A stretch of 64,000 nucleotides of DNA from Phoenix dactylifera (lineage: Eukaryota > Streptophyta > Magnoliopsida > Arecales > Arecaceae), in contig NC_052409.1 in the NCBI RefSeq assembly GCF_009389715.1, positions 4,825,775 through 4,889,774 of the forward strand, read 5' to 3'. Numbering within the stretch: the stretch's first letter is position 1; each line of letters begins with the position of its first letter. Of this stretch, positions 1 through 10,751 are shown in pieces. Below the pieces are notes generated by a model that had not been told where the DNA came from, made no database searches, and saw only the letters and a list, made by a program, of their open reading frames with translations. Position numbers and translations under genes: made by a program.

Positions 1-63
<63 letters not shown>

Positions 64-120
64 TATATATATGTGTGTATGTGTATGTGTATGTGTATGT
101 ATGTATGTATGTATGTATAT
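1..120. repeat. (AT)n / (GTAT)n compound microsatellite
   Basis: The first 56 bases are pure AT dinucleotides. They are followed by ATGT, GTGTAT and GTAT repeats to about position 120. This is a simple sequence repeat, and the window edge cuts it. Confidence 0.97.
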
Positions 121-1878
121 GTATGTATTGAAATTATAGAAACAAAAATCTTCTACACATTAGAAGGAAAAGAAAAACTTTAAAAAAGAAAAAGAAAGAA
201 AATTCCAGATCCTCCAAAAATGTCAAATCTGGTTATATATAAGTTTGTTCATAACTCATGTTCAATTTCATGGTTAAGCAAGATACAATACAACCATACT
301 AGTAAAAAGAAAAGTAAAGCCAAGAAGGTCTCTTCATGATAATTATGCACATTTGTGTCTTTATAGACAATGACATGTACTTTTCCTCATTGATGAAAGC
401 CAGTAACCGTGAGGACATAATAAGGCAAACTGCATAGTGTCAAAAACTATTTGACATGGATAAAATACAGTAATTTCAATGAGACGGCACCCATAAGATA
501 ACATTAAAAAGTTTACACCAGGGATCAAAACATCAGTCTCATCATAATATGAAATACATCATAAGCTTAAAACCTAATTCTGGATTTAGCATTTCTCCAT
601 CAAGTCAGGTTTGTTATGTATGACAGCCAAAACTCACTTTGATATAGTCACATTAGAAACCTTATTAGCTGCTAACTCTCATCAAATTTGAACCAAACTT
701 AATTTCTCTGGAGCAACAAATTGTTTCTCCAAATACCACCTACTTGAGCCAGCTCTACCTTATCCAGTTAAGCGAATCCAAGTTACGATGAAGCTACAAG
801 GTTGCCTAAAGACTATACATACATTTCCATGCATGAGTCTCTCTATCTTGAGAAAATCCAGAGAAATTGAATTAGGTGACCTGATAACACAAGCATATCT
901 CCAGACAAGTGTTTATGGAGACCGACATAAGTGCAAAACATGTCATCATTGCTGTCCAACACGGCAGAGTGGGAGAAGGGCAGCAAGGACCATGGCCCAC
1001 ACAAAAGTTTGATATTCCCCTCATATTTTCCTTATGAGCCTTGTATTACCCCCCTGTTTCTCATTAAATCTTGCTGCTGAACATCCTTTCAAGGCCTAAA
1101 AGATCAGTTGATCAGCAAAAACTCATGTTTTACCCATACCAACCAGGCATCATTTTAGAGTATCCACATATCCAAAACCCATATCAACCTGTGTGTCCCT
1201 GAACCACCCCATAGCGCCCTATACTGATCCCATACCAACTTGTACTGCTAAGTACATGAATACATTTTTTATCCTTATTTGAGCCACCTTGTATTGGCCC
1301 ATGCCACATGTGCATCTCTCCTGAATCAATTAGGATTGTAGCTCTCTTTCCTGTAATAACCTCTTTAAGAAATATCACCTTTAGATTCCTCAACCTAGGG
1401 TGCTTTGCTTTGCTTCTTTACTATTATAATATAAAGTCTCCACTTCTCCAATCTCTACACGTATATGGTGCCCCATCTCTGAAAAATGCATCCTTTGGTT
1501 AAGTTATCGGCCCTTTTAAGGAAAAGAAAAAACAGAGAAGTGACTAATTAAAGTGGGAGTTTTTTTTGCTACATATGTATTGGACAAAACTTTAATAAGA
1601 TGGGGACCTCGCAGCCTTCCTAGCAATCCACCTTAAGATATGTAGCATGGCTGTTGTTCTCCAATGACGGTTCCACTTGATGACCGCTTGCCATCTAGTC
1701 ATGTTCACCAGTTTGTTTGTGAATTAGTTTCATGATTTCATCATTAGAGTAACATATCATCTTATCAAGCCTTTGTTATTGAAATCAGAAGCACCAAACT
1801 GAGTTTAGTTAGAAGGACTCCTTTACGATCATAGCACCAGAAAAGAAAAAAAAGAACATGTCGGTATTAGTTTACTAC
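121..1878. other. Putative BRE intron, no exon recognised
   Basis: This stretch is downstream of BRE exon 4 on the minus strand and should be intron, since the central and C-terminal BRE blocks are absent. I checked both strands for BRE-like peptides and found none. A minus-strand segment near 1180-1390 rich in TATGGG/GGTA motifs looks like dispersed repeat. Confidence 0.5.
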
Positions 1879-2666
1879 CTCTCTCGAGAGAATTGTGCTT
1901 ATTTCAAACTTCAGCCTCGCATCATCAAGCTCCTCGATCCGCTTCTTCTGGTAGTGCATGTATAAATCCCTATATGCAAAAAAGTTTTCTTTAAAAAAAA
2001 AAGGCTCAGCAGCCATGACCCAAAAAAAAAAAAATCTTTCTTTCTTTTTGAAGGTTAACAAAGAAAAAGGACCATTCTTTCCACAACAGACACTTCAGTT
2101 GAACCCTAAGTGGGCACACTCCACCTCAATTCATGAACAAGAGCCAACAGCCGAGAAGGGTCTTTACTGTTCCAATCGCTCAAGCTGCTCTTGCTCAAGT
2201 GCCCCTCCCCCTCCCCTTCCTTCTCCTCCTTGACATCGCCAACAGGAATCAAGGGGTGAAAGTCGTCATCTTCCGGCGGAAATACAAAGTCCGGCGGCAC
2301 CGACGGGTACCCCGCATTGAATACAACATCCCCTGCAAGAATCCAACATCCAGAAACTCAAGAACGCAAAAGAATTTCTAACCAGTGAAAACGACGGAAA
2401 AATCATAAATTTAGACTGACACTTGATGTAATCAAGGCAGAAGGGGACGAGAAGGGTGAAGCGGTCGGCGTAGCGGCCGTTCTTGCTTCCGGCCCACACT
2501 TGTCCGACCTAAAGAGCACCAAATTGGGAGGATTAAGAAACATAGGGATTTGAAGAGACGGGGACTCGATCCGGATCGGGATGGTGATTACCTTGAGAGG
2601 GAGAGGGGAGTGCGCGAGGAGGTAGTTGAGCTGGGCGGCGATGAGAGGAGAGACCGCGGCGGACAT
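1879..2666 (-). CDS. BRE: BRE/BRCC45-like protein (BRISC and BRCA1-A complex subunit), N-terminal part
   Basis: Four exons on the minus strand give the first 154 residues: 2592-2666, 2421-2508, 2125-2332 and 1879-1969. All have GT-AG borders and matching phase. The start peptide SPLIAAQLNYLLAHSPLPLK is followed by VGQVWAGSKNGRYADRFTL, IKWDVVFNAGYPSVPPDFVF, the acidic EDDDFHPL and SDWNSKDPSRLL, then YMHYQKKRIEELDDARLKFE. These are the conserved N-terminal blocks of plant BRE, as I recall them. BRE is a UEV-domain scaffold that assembles the K63-specific deubiquitinase BRCC36 in BRISC and BRCA1-A complexes. The remaining exons were not found in 1-1878 and should lie to the left, so the gene is partial here. 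An in-frame ATG at 2795, with no stop in between, would add 43 low-complexity residues. I prefer 2666 because conservation begins there. Confidence 0.92.
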
Positions 2667-3862
2667 TGCCGGCGACGGCGGCGAGAGAGGAGGAGGGCGA
2701 TGGGGGTCTCTCGCGCTTCCACCGGAGTCCAAGGAGGTGGTCGAAGAAGAGGAGGGGCTTGCGGGCGTGGCGTGGCGTTTCGCTTCTTGATTCATGACAA
2801 AACCGGAACGCGACGGGACTTTCTCGGGTTTCGGGGAGTCTCTCTCGCTTCGCCTCCAAGAGCTGGTAAAAAGAGGGTCGGCCCTCCACCTTTGTGCAGT
2901 ATTTTGTCCTTTAACTCAGCTAGCAGTATTCATGCATAACTAGTGTGAGCTACCGATCTACTAAAAAAATAAAGAGTTGGTCATACGCAATCAATAGTAT
3001 AGAAGGGTAACCTTATGCTAAATATTTCTAATCCTTTTATAGATACTATATTAACTATATATATCCCATAATATTTAAATTATAGATTGAAGAGGCTTGA
3101 AATATTTGACTAGGAATAAGCTAGATTAGGGATATGGTTAATTTTTCACAAAATAAGAATTATAAAAGAGCTATGAGTTCATGAAAGAGAAGTTTTCAAG
3201 GATCATAAGAGATAATCCATTAACTTGGTTTTAAAATATGGATATTGGAAACTAGTTTAGAGGTGATTTACCTTATTTACAAAAAAAAGAAGAATAATAA
3301 TCAGCATCTCATTCATCCCTGAGAGCCTGTTTCAATACTCTAGCAAGCTATCCTCTGATTATACCACATATAGTGAGGGCCAAGAAGAGATCAGCATCAA
3401 AAAAAGCATAAAAAAAAGATAAATGATTTATAGTAATTATGGAAGTTTGGAGTCATAAAGTATCCAAATAGCAGGGACAATTGATTTTTGAGATTTTATG
3501 ATTTGTGAGGCTTCTTCATTTCATCAATTCTCTTATGTGGCTGCCTTTCTCTCTTGAAGATTTGCTTCTATGGGAACTTATCGTCGGATGGTAGGTTTGC
3601 ATCCAAAGGAGACTTAAATCTTCTATGCTATTGTGGTGTATGTATAGAGCTTTTTCAGAGTAAGAACAAATTATTCTTGGATTACATGTGTTGGTGTCAA
3701 AGAACAATCTTTTAGCTATTCAATGCAATGTCTACCGTGCATCTCACTCTTAGCACGAGGAGATCTACCATTAAGATATCGCCTTATATAGCTTCCATAT
3801 TTTAAAGAAAAATAAATGATAATATTAATGTCTTTAACTTAATTTACCTTCCATATATAGCT

Positions 3863-4042
3863 TCCACCCATGAGGAAAATGGAGAAAGAAAGAAGGCATG
3901 ATATTAAAAAAAATGTTTTGTTAACAGTTGAAAAAACAGAGATAACTATTAGGATGGAGTTGCCTAACCCTAGAGTTCAAGCTATATATAAGAGCTATCT
4001 AGAGTCTTATAAGTGAAGCTGCTTGTATCTCAAGTTGAAGAT
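3863..4042 (+). repeat. Dispersed direct repeat, copy A
   Basis: This block aligns over about 180 bp with 5653-5834 at roughly 80% identity by eye. Shared landmarks are TGAGGAAAA, GGAGTTGCCTAA, TTAGAGTCTT and AAGTTGAAGAT. Confidence 0.75.
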
Positions 4043-4239
4043 CCAGTCCAATTTGCTTGTTTGGATACTCACAACTCAAGTTACATAGTAAGTTGAGTTA
4101 CTCATTGAATATAACTTGTGGCTAGCTTGTGACAGATCGACACATTATTAAAATAGCCTCCAATGAGCTGCATGCTTAAAGAATGGGTGGTCAAGTAACA
4201 AATCCCTTCAAGCATCTCCCCTTCTTTCTTTCTCTTTTC

Positions 4240-4760
4240 TTTTTTTTTGGTAGAATTAAGGGGTCACTCCAAATGTTACAATCCAAGGAAGAAACAACCA
4301 ACAACATCCGAATTGATATAGTAAAGGAGGGATCTTGAAAAATTCTTAGCATAGATTCTGTGAATGGAAGCTAAAGCCTTAGCAGCTATATTGGCAAGAT
4401 GTTCTACTAGCATATTTCTTTCATGATAAATGTGCAAAATCCTAATTACCCGATTTTGCAAGAGATTGTAGAAAACGAAAGGAGGGAGAATCTCCCTAGA
4501 GTGAGGAACACAATACACTATTTATGTGGGGTGAGGCTAGATGCATGATTGAAGAGAACTCGTCTCCAACAATTTGTTCTTGTATGGCAAATGACATAGA
4601 CTGAGGTTTGCTTCCCTTGAAGATTTGGAGGCTCCTTGCCAACCAAATTTGCCAAAGTGCATATGCAAAGATAATTCTGTTATGCTCATTCACCCAATTT
4701 GCAATGGTTTTACAGAAAGTCGAGGCATGTCCCTAGCTATTTGTGATTGCAAGGAAGTAG
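4240..4760 (-). mobile_element. Decayed 5'-truncated LINE (ORF2 C-terminal remnant)
   Basis: Reading the minus strand, the peptide ALWQIWLARSLQIFKGSKPQ is the segment between the zinc-binding region and RNase H of plant LINE ORF2. Next comes HIYHERNMLVEHLANIAAKA, the RNase H tail, and an end of SDVVGC type. A short A-run (T8 on the plus strand at 4241-4248) follows. The reading is broken by frameshifts. Related but still more degenerate sequence may extend to about 5300. Confidence 0.75.
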
Positions 4761-5652
4761 ACGGGTGATATGATTAAAACAATGTGAAATGGCAACATCA
4801 AAATAAGAGATAGTTAATTTTCTCGACAACTTCCCCACCTCTCTTGCATAGCAGGTCAGCAATCTAGAGTGAAGGAAAAGAGTTATTTGAATCCTACCTC
4901 ATGCCAATATCTGCGAGAAAGTAAGCACCTAGCTATGGGCCCTGATGTTCCAAACTTATTTGAATTCTCTATTGTTCCTCTTCAAAAGTGAGAATGCTTC
5001 TAGATAGACTTGTTGAGCACTGATATGATTTCATAAACTAGAATTCCAGCAAACGATGCCAGGTTTATCTCTCATGGAGAGAGGAGCAGATAGAATCACA
5101 TAGGAGATATGCTTAGGAAAGCACTACTTAATGAGATGTGTTTTTCCGGTTTCTATTTTGATCAAGGAGATCGTTGGCAAGGATTTAATTGTTGCGCAAT
5201 ATTAATATCAAAGGTGATCGCTATACTTGATAAAGAGACTATGGAGAACCAGGATCACTAAGGATATAAGCTGAGCAAGCATCACTAAGAGATCATAGTA
5301 TTTGATCTACAACTAGCCTTCCTCCAATGCCGATGGCTTTCTTGCATGTTGAGCACTACTTGGGTGAATTGTAGGACAACCAATCACCTTGAAAAGTATA
5401 TTTTTCAATCATCATCTTGTTGTAAATTTTTACACAAACAGGAGAAAATACAATTGTCACAAAGATTTTCTATGTTGTGTTTTTGTTTCTATCATAATAA
5501 ACTGGAGGGTAATGCAATCGTAGCAGACTTTTGTATTATATTTTTGTCTTTTCATGATTCTTTTATAATGCCTATCATCCATCAAGTCTATGATTTAATA
5601 TTTAAATTATCTCTTCCGCAGTAGGATTGGTCACCAATATGATAAGAAGACA

Positions 5653-5834
5653 TCCACCAATGAGGAAAAGGGAAAAAGAAAGGAGGCATGGTATTTAAAA
5701 GGAGTGTTTTGGTAATAGTTGAAAAAAATGGAGATGAACATTAGAATGGAGTTGCCTAATCTTAGAGTTTAAACTACATATAGAGGCTGTTTAGAGTCTT
5801 GTAAGTGCAGCTGTATACAACTTAAGTTGAAGAT
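5653..5834 (+). repeat. Dispersed direct repeat, copy B
   Basis: Second copy of the 3863-4042 block in the same orientation, 1.79 kb downstream. The two copies bracket the decayed LINE fragment. Similarity stops abruptly after AAGTTGAAGAT. Confidence 0.75.
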
Positions 5835-7386
5835 TATTCGCTTTATTAAAATTGTAATGGCTGGATATATCTTTCCTCTTTGTGTAATACAGGTTAAATC
5901 TCAGACACGATATCCAAAGATAACAAGCATGTCATAAGAAGTCAAATATTATCATAGTGCTATCCACTTTATTAAATTGCAATGGTTGGATATATGTCAT
6001 TGGAGAAAAAAGTAATATGGATGGATGGCTTTGATTGAAAGTTAGATTTACACGGTCCAAAGGCTTTTGTTACATTTATGATTAGATAAGAGTTGCATAT
6101 GATATATAGTTGAAATTTTATTTTTGCCACAAATTTCTACTGCATGCCTGAGTGCGGCACATAAAAAGACCTTGAAACTTGTTTTAGATATACATTGTAG
6201 ATTTTACATTTGCATTATGGTCTAAATCCCAAAATCCATTAAGCATGCACCTAGTTTTTAAGGGAAATAAAGGTTATTTATGAAGTCGATCAAAATTGTG
6301 CCCTTTAAAGTTGAGATGGAAGGTACATGCCATTCGCAATTTTTTTTTTTTTTTTTTTTTTTTTGCGGTATCAAGGTTGCTACCACCCACCCATAAAATA
6401 AGCAAGCAATAGCATTTATGATTAGGAAAAAGTAGATAATGCATTGTACCCCATAACTGTCATAAAAAAATTCTTTTCAACACACCTTGCTACAAGTTTT
6501 ATAAACCAATTTTAGTACCGCCCTTATCCAATTGCACAGTGTAGATGGACGGCATAAAAGTACGAAGTGCCCACAAATCATGGCTCCATTTGAATTCTAT
6601 CCTATACTTTTTGTTGCCTATCCAAGTCCACTTAATTCCTAACCTTTAAGCAAGAGCATAAATGTGTTGAATTTGGTTGGGATCCATGTAAAGTCTAACC
6701 CAATTCCAGTAAGATAGATCATGTTTGGATTTATATTTAAATTTTATTCCCACATCCAATATTCACATTCTCTTTGATGAATTATTAAAACAAGTATACA
6801 AGGGCTATAATTTTTCGTTTGCCTCCCTTTTTTTTATTGATAAATTATTTTGCCATATAAACTTTCACAAAAATACAAAAAAGTTGATGATTAAACCATC
6901 CAAAAGACCTCTTTTCAATCTCTACAATAAATATTTGTAGGGCCCTAAAGATGCTGACAATTTTACCAAAAAAAAAGATGTTGACAATTTTAACCAATTT
7001 TTTTAAACTTTATTTATATTATGGATTCCTCCAAGTTTAGATTTACAGGATTTTGTCAAACAAATTCAAAGATTTAGATTTTTCTTAAACAAATTTTATT
7101 CATGACTTTATATAACAATAATAATAATAATAACGATAATAAATAATAGTAATAACAATATAGATATGAACATTTTTTATCTAGACAAAATTTATCATTT
7201 TCAAGTGGGTTTGGATCTTATCAAATATCCAAAGTTCTAAACGTATTGGTTCACATATGTTTACAGCCCAAATTTTGTTACTAGATGCCATTTCTAGCTA
7301 TGGTGTTCTACAAATCGTTATGAGGTTGCTCTTAGACGTAGCAACTGAGGAAGTCGATGATTTAATATTTTAATTCCCCGGGCGCT

Positions 7387-7392
7387 CACGTG
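7387..7392. promoter_or_regulatory. G-box CACGTG upstream of cyclophilin
   Basis: A perfect palindromic CACGTG about 195 bp upstream of the TATA box. A second copy lies at 7532-7537. This is a typical bZIP/bHLH target; its function here is inferred only. Confidence 0.5.
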
Positions 7393-7531
7393 CCGTCCGC
7401 CTGTCCCTTCCCGAGAATATCGCAACAAGTGGCAGCCGCAGATCCCACCCACACCTTCCCCTCGCCTCCTCTTAACCCCCAACCCTAACCCCTGGTTAAT
7501 CTCTCCAACCCTTTTACGCTTCCAGACGCGC

Positions 7532-7537
7532 CACGTG
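7532..7537. promoter_or_regulatory. G-box CACGTG, second copy
   Basis: A perfect CACGTG about 45 bp upstream of the cyclophilin TATA box. The pair of G-boxes suggests light, ABA or stress responsiveness, which would fit plant cyclophilins. This is inference. Confidence 0.5.
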
Positions 7538-7581
7538 TTTGAACCAACGGTCCAGCTTCATCCATGGACGAATGCCTCCTC

Positions 7582-7588
7582 TATATAA
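7582..7588 (+). promoter_or_regulatory. TATA box of the cyclophilin gene
   Basis: TATATAA lies 106 bp upstream of the ATG. A telo-box-like AAACCCTAA at 7651-7659 in the presumed leader is common in highly expressed plant housekeeping genes. Confidence 0.75.
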
Positions 7589-7687
7589 CCACCCAAAACC
7601 TTGCCATTCTGGATCACGCCAGCGCCGGAGAGAAGCCCTCGGAACCCTTGAAACCCTAACCCCAGATTTCTTTCTGATCGATCGGCG

Positions 7688-8209
7688 ATGGCTCAGAACC
7701 CTAAGGTCTTCTTCGACATGGCGGTCGGCGGTGTGCCGGCCGGCCGGATCGTGATGGAGCTGTTTGCGGACGTGGTCCCCCGCACGGCGGAGAACTTCCG
7801 GGCGCTGTGCACCGGCGAGAAGGGCACCGGGAGGTCCGGCAAGCCGCTGCACTACAAGGGGTCGTCGTTCCACAGGGTGATCCCGGGGTTCATGTGCCAG
7901 GGCGGCGACTTCACCGCCGGGAACGGCACCGGCGGGGAGTCGATCTACGGGTCGAAGTTCGAGGACGAGAACTTCGTCAAGAAGCACACCGGGCCCGGGG
8001 TGCTGTCGATGGCAAACGCGGGGCGCAACACGAACGGGTCCCAGTTCTTCATCTGCACCGCCACCACCTCGTGGCTCGACGGGAAGCACGTCGTCTTCGG
8101 GCAGGTGGTGGAGGGGCTGGAGGTCGTCAGGGCCATCGAGAAGGTCGGATCCCAGAGCGGGAGGACCTCCAAGCCCGTCACCATCGCCGACTGCGGCCAG
8201 CTCGCTTAG
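7688..8209 (+). CDS. CYP: Cytosolic cyclophilin, peptidyl-prolyl cis-trans isomerase
   Basis: Intronless 173-aa single-domain cyclophilin with no targeting peptide, the length of plant CYP18/19 types. It catalyses cis-trans isomerisation of prolyl bonds and is the usual cyclosporin A receptor. Visible signatures are [16 protein letters not shown] (catalytic Arg63), [16 protein letters not shown] and [11 protein letters not shown] (Trp129, the cyclosporin-contact Trp). The plant-specific loop [11 protein letters not shown] at about 45-55 marks the divergent cytosolic class. Cys41 and Cys169 are both present, the pair reported to form a redox-sensitive disulfide in some plant cyclophilins. The start is set by the family N-terminus, [11 protein letters not shown]. 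Third codon positions are almost all G or C. The antisense frame is open but is a shadow of this bias. Confidence 0.97.
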   Translation: MAQNPKVFFDMAVGGVPAGRIVMELFADVVPRTAENFRALCTGEKGTGRSGKPLHYKGSSFHRVIPGFMCQGGDFTAGNGTGGESIYGSKFEDENFVKKHTGPGVLSMANAGRNTNGSQFFICTATTSWLDGKHVVFGQVVEGLEVVRAIEKVGSQSGRTSKPVTIADCGQLA

Positions 8210-8507
8210 ATCGATCCATCGATCTCCCCCTAAATCCCCCTCACCCCTTCTGCTCATCGTGCCAGTTGAAATAATCTGCTGATCGGTTCGTCGTCGTTCC
8301 CCTTCTTCGTTGGATCGCGTTTGATGTCGTCATCTTATCTTTGATGTCTTGGAGTTCTTATGTCATGATCTGTGTGTTTTGGTGGTGTTTTCTTCTTTCG
8401 CCGCCCTATCTTTTTTTACCTCTCTTGTATTTTATGGTTTATCGTGTCTGCTTGTGGGGGAAGAGAGCTTTATCTGTAAGACTCTTTTTTACCTGAGTAC
8501 CAACGGT

Positions 8508-8513
8508 AATAAA
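8508..8513 (+). terminator. Candidate poly(A) signal of cyclophilin
   Basis: AATAAA lies about 300 bp after the stop codon, in a T-rich 3' region. It is plausible as a near-upstream element; the cleavage site is not determined. Confidence 0.4.
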
Positions 8514-10751
8514 GTTATCCTTTTACAAGAGGATCGTGTTTTCCCCTTCCTTTCTTCGATTGAACGGTTAAATATTGCAGTTTTAGAGATTTCCATGCCT
8601 TCATTGCTGTGAAAGTGGAAATTAGGGTTTCGATGCTCAAAAATCGCTCCAATTACCATAAAGATTGAATTTAGGGTTTGGATTTTGGACGATTCCAGAT
8701 CTGGATTCGGTTTGGGATTTGTGTTTGTGGTTTTGAAATAGAGACGCGGTCATTTAATTTTCTTTACTTCGATCCGATCGGAAGCTTAAAACTGATACAT
8801 CCTCATGAAGCAATTATAAGTAAATAAAAAGAAATTTACTCTCAGTTGAATGGTAGTATAGATTTAGGATCTTATTCGTGAGATCAGACACAATCCGTGC
8901 ATGTCGATGTTGGATCAGATCCGATTCCTCAAAAAATTTTAGTCCAATCATGCAGAAATATACAAACAGATTCTATAGCAATTTTATTTGGATTTGATTA
9001 TATCTATATCCGATCTCAAAAGGTTTATTAATCAACCCAAAAAGTGAAAAGGGGAAAATAATAGCCTGCCTCGCCCTCTGATATTTTCGGTGCGAGAAGT
9101 CCTTGGCCTTCGCTTTGCGAGGCGATCGGAAGGAGAAAAGTCACGCATGTGACATTTGGGTGGGGCCCTGGGACACAGATATATAAAAAAAAAAAGTACC
9201 AGCAACTGATGGTCATCTTTTTTTTGGTTGCCCAATGGTAGCGTTAGAACTACGAGACCATCTTACTTTCTCTGCACCTTCCTTTTTATTTATAATAATT
9301 TTCGATGTACTCTAGAGCCTACGAGACTATTCTATGTTCTAGAACAATATAATCTATCGAGCTGCTAAAATTTTAAAAAAAAAACAAAAAAGCCGGGCTT
9401 GAACAGGCCCATATGACACTAATGTGATGACAATGATTACAAAACAAAAAATTAGGTAGCCAGTGGCGCACCGCTTGAGGTTATGTACTGTTTAAACATT
9501 AAAGATTTGGGTCTATGGATTAGAGCTATCTGGCTATTCCTGTTAAGGGTGTTATCATCTTCTTTAGCTATTTTGTTGTTTTCGTAGGCAAGATTCTCTT
9601 CCTTTATCCAATTGCGAACTCGTAGCTTTCATTTATCGGCCTTTTTTTTTTTTTTTTTTTGGTGAATCAACTGTTCATATTGCTCTAATATGACCACAAC
9701 CAGCTACATCGGAAGCAAAAAAACTAGACAAAGCAGAAGAAAATGAGAATTGCTAAGTCCAGCAAACGAGACGATCCAGTCAGCAACTTGATAGCCCAAC
9801 ACTTCCGTAACATCCGTCACATATTGCCCAGAAGCGGGTACTCCACTTCCTCCTACCCCTCCTCTCAAAGACGCGCGATCAACGAGACGAGTCCTCCTCC
9901 AGAATGATGCAACCAGCCTATAAAACATATCTCGCATAAAAAAGCCCCTTCCATACTAGCTTTCAAGAGATCAAATAGCTTTCCTTAAGGGAGGAATAGA
10001 TTCCTTTTCTAAATAATGCTATTCGGATACTTTGGTTAAATTGTTGGGAATCAAATAGGCCCTCAGAGTACATGAGGAATACAAAATCACAGCAGAGCAA
10101 AATTTTTTTACATGCAGCTAATAACCTGTCCTACGAAAAATAATTCACCTTAAGACATACAACCCACCGTTCTACCTTAAAATGATTGCATCTCAGTAAT
10201 CTCTCTTTTCTGCCTTTTTTTTCTTTTTTGTCCTGGAAGCTCAAACCACCTAAAAATGATTGCATCCTGATCATTTTCAGAAAGAAGAGTTGCTAATATA
10301 GCTATTTAGCATGTCTCTGGGCACAACTAGGACAGGGACTTACAATCTAATGGAACGAGATTGATTCCTCTCGAGCAATCTGAGATGCTACAATTATATG
10401 GCCTGCCTGAGTGGCTCGATGAAAGTGCGAAATTGATGGGCATTTCTGAATTTATGAACCACAGTATTTCACCACAACAGTCTAACTTGCGAACAACTAT
10501 GTACAAAGAAAACATGCCTTGCAAAATTGCCAAACAAATTATTCACTGGCTGGCTGGCTATGCCGTACCCTCTGCAACGACGGTATCCAAACTTGCCTGC
10601 TTCAAATGTAAAAACTGCAAAAAAATAAACTCATCTCAACTTCAGCTCCATGAAAGAATAGAATGAAGTGCCGAATGGAACGACTGTAGCCCCTCTGTTT
10701 TCACCAGGCGCCTACAAGAACATGGCCCATGTAGACTTCTTTGATACAAGA
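8514..10751. other. Intergenic between convergent cyclophilin and NIPA genes
   Basis: About 2.2 kb between two genes that converge. It contains a 5'-truncated LINE (9642-9945) and presumably the NIPA 3' UTR just left of 10752. I see no other gene. The plus-strand frame at 10361-10666 has no family features. Confidence 0.65.
9642..9945 (-). mobile_element. 5'-truncated LINE copy
   Basis: T19 on the plus strand (9642-9660) is the poly-A tail of a minus-strand insert. Reading inwards, the last residues before a TGA at 9675-9677 are SDVAGCGHIRAI, nearly the ORF2 C-terminus of the intact LINE in this window (SDLAGCTHVRVI). Further upstream VADWIVSFAG matches the RNase H tail (AADWVASHVA). Frameshifts are present. 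No convincing target-site duplication was found. Confidence 0.85.

Larger units (their letters stand above)
2800..7380. other. Intergenic region with decayed repeats
   Basis: About 4.6 kb between the divergent BRE and cyclophilin genes. It holds an old LINE 3' fragment (about 4240-4760), two copies of a 180-bp block (3863-4042 and 5653-5834), a T24 tract near 6341-6364 and an AAT-rich patch near 7119-7160. No gene was recognised. The short reading frames are AT-rich and show no family resemblance. Confidence 0.7.

Noticed and set aside
1184-1393. Minus-strand peptide with GEMHMWHG, slightly like a BRE motif
   Set aside because: Only five or so residues match and the sequence then departs from the family completely. 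The surrounding TATGGG repeats look like dispersed repeat DNA.
7514-8257. 247-aa open frame antisense to the cyclophilin
   Set aside because: It mirrors a GC3-rich gene. The composition is codon-shadow (R, G, V, L, P, H-rich) and no domain is visible.
10361-10666. 101-aa plus-strand frame in the NIPA 3' region
   Set aside because: It shows no domain, signal peptide or codon bias, and lies opposite the probable 3' UTR of NIPA.
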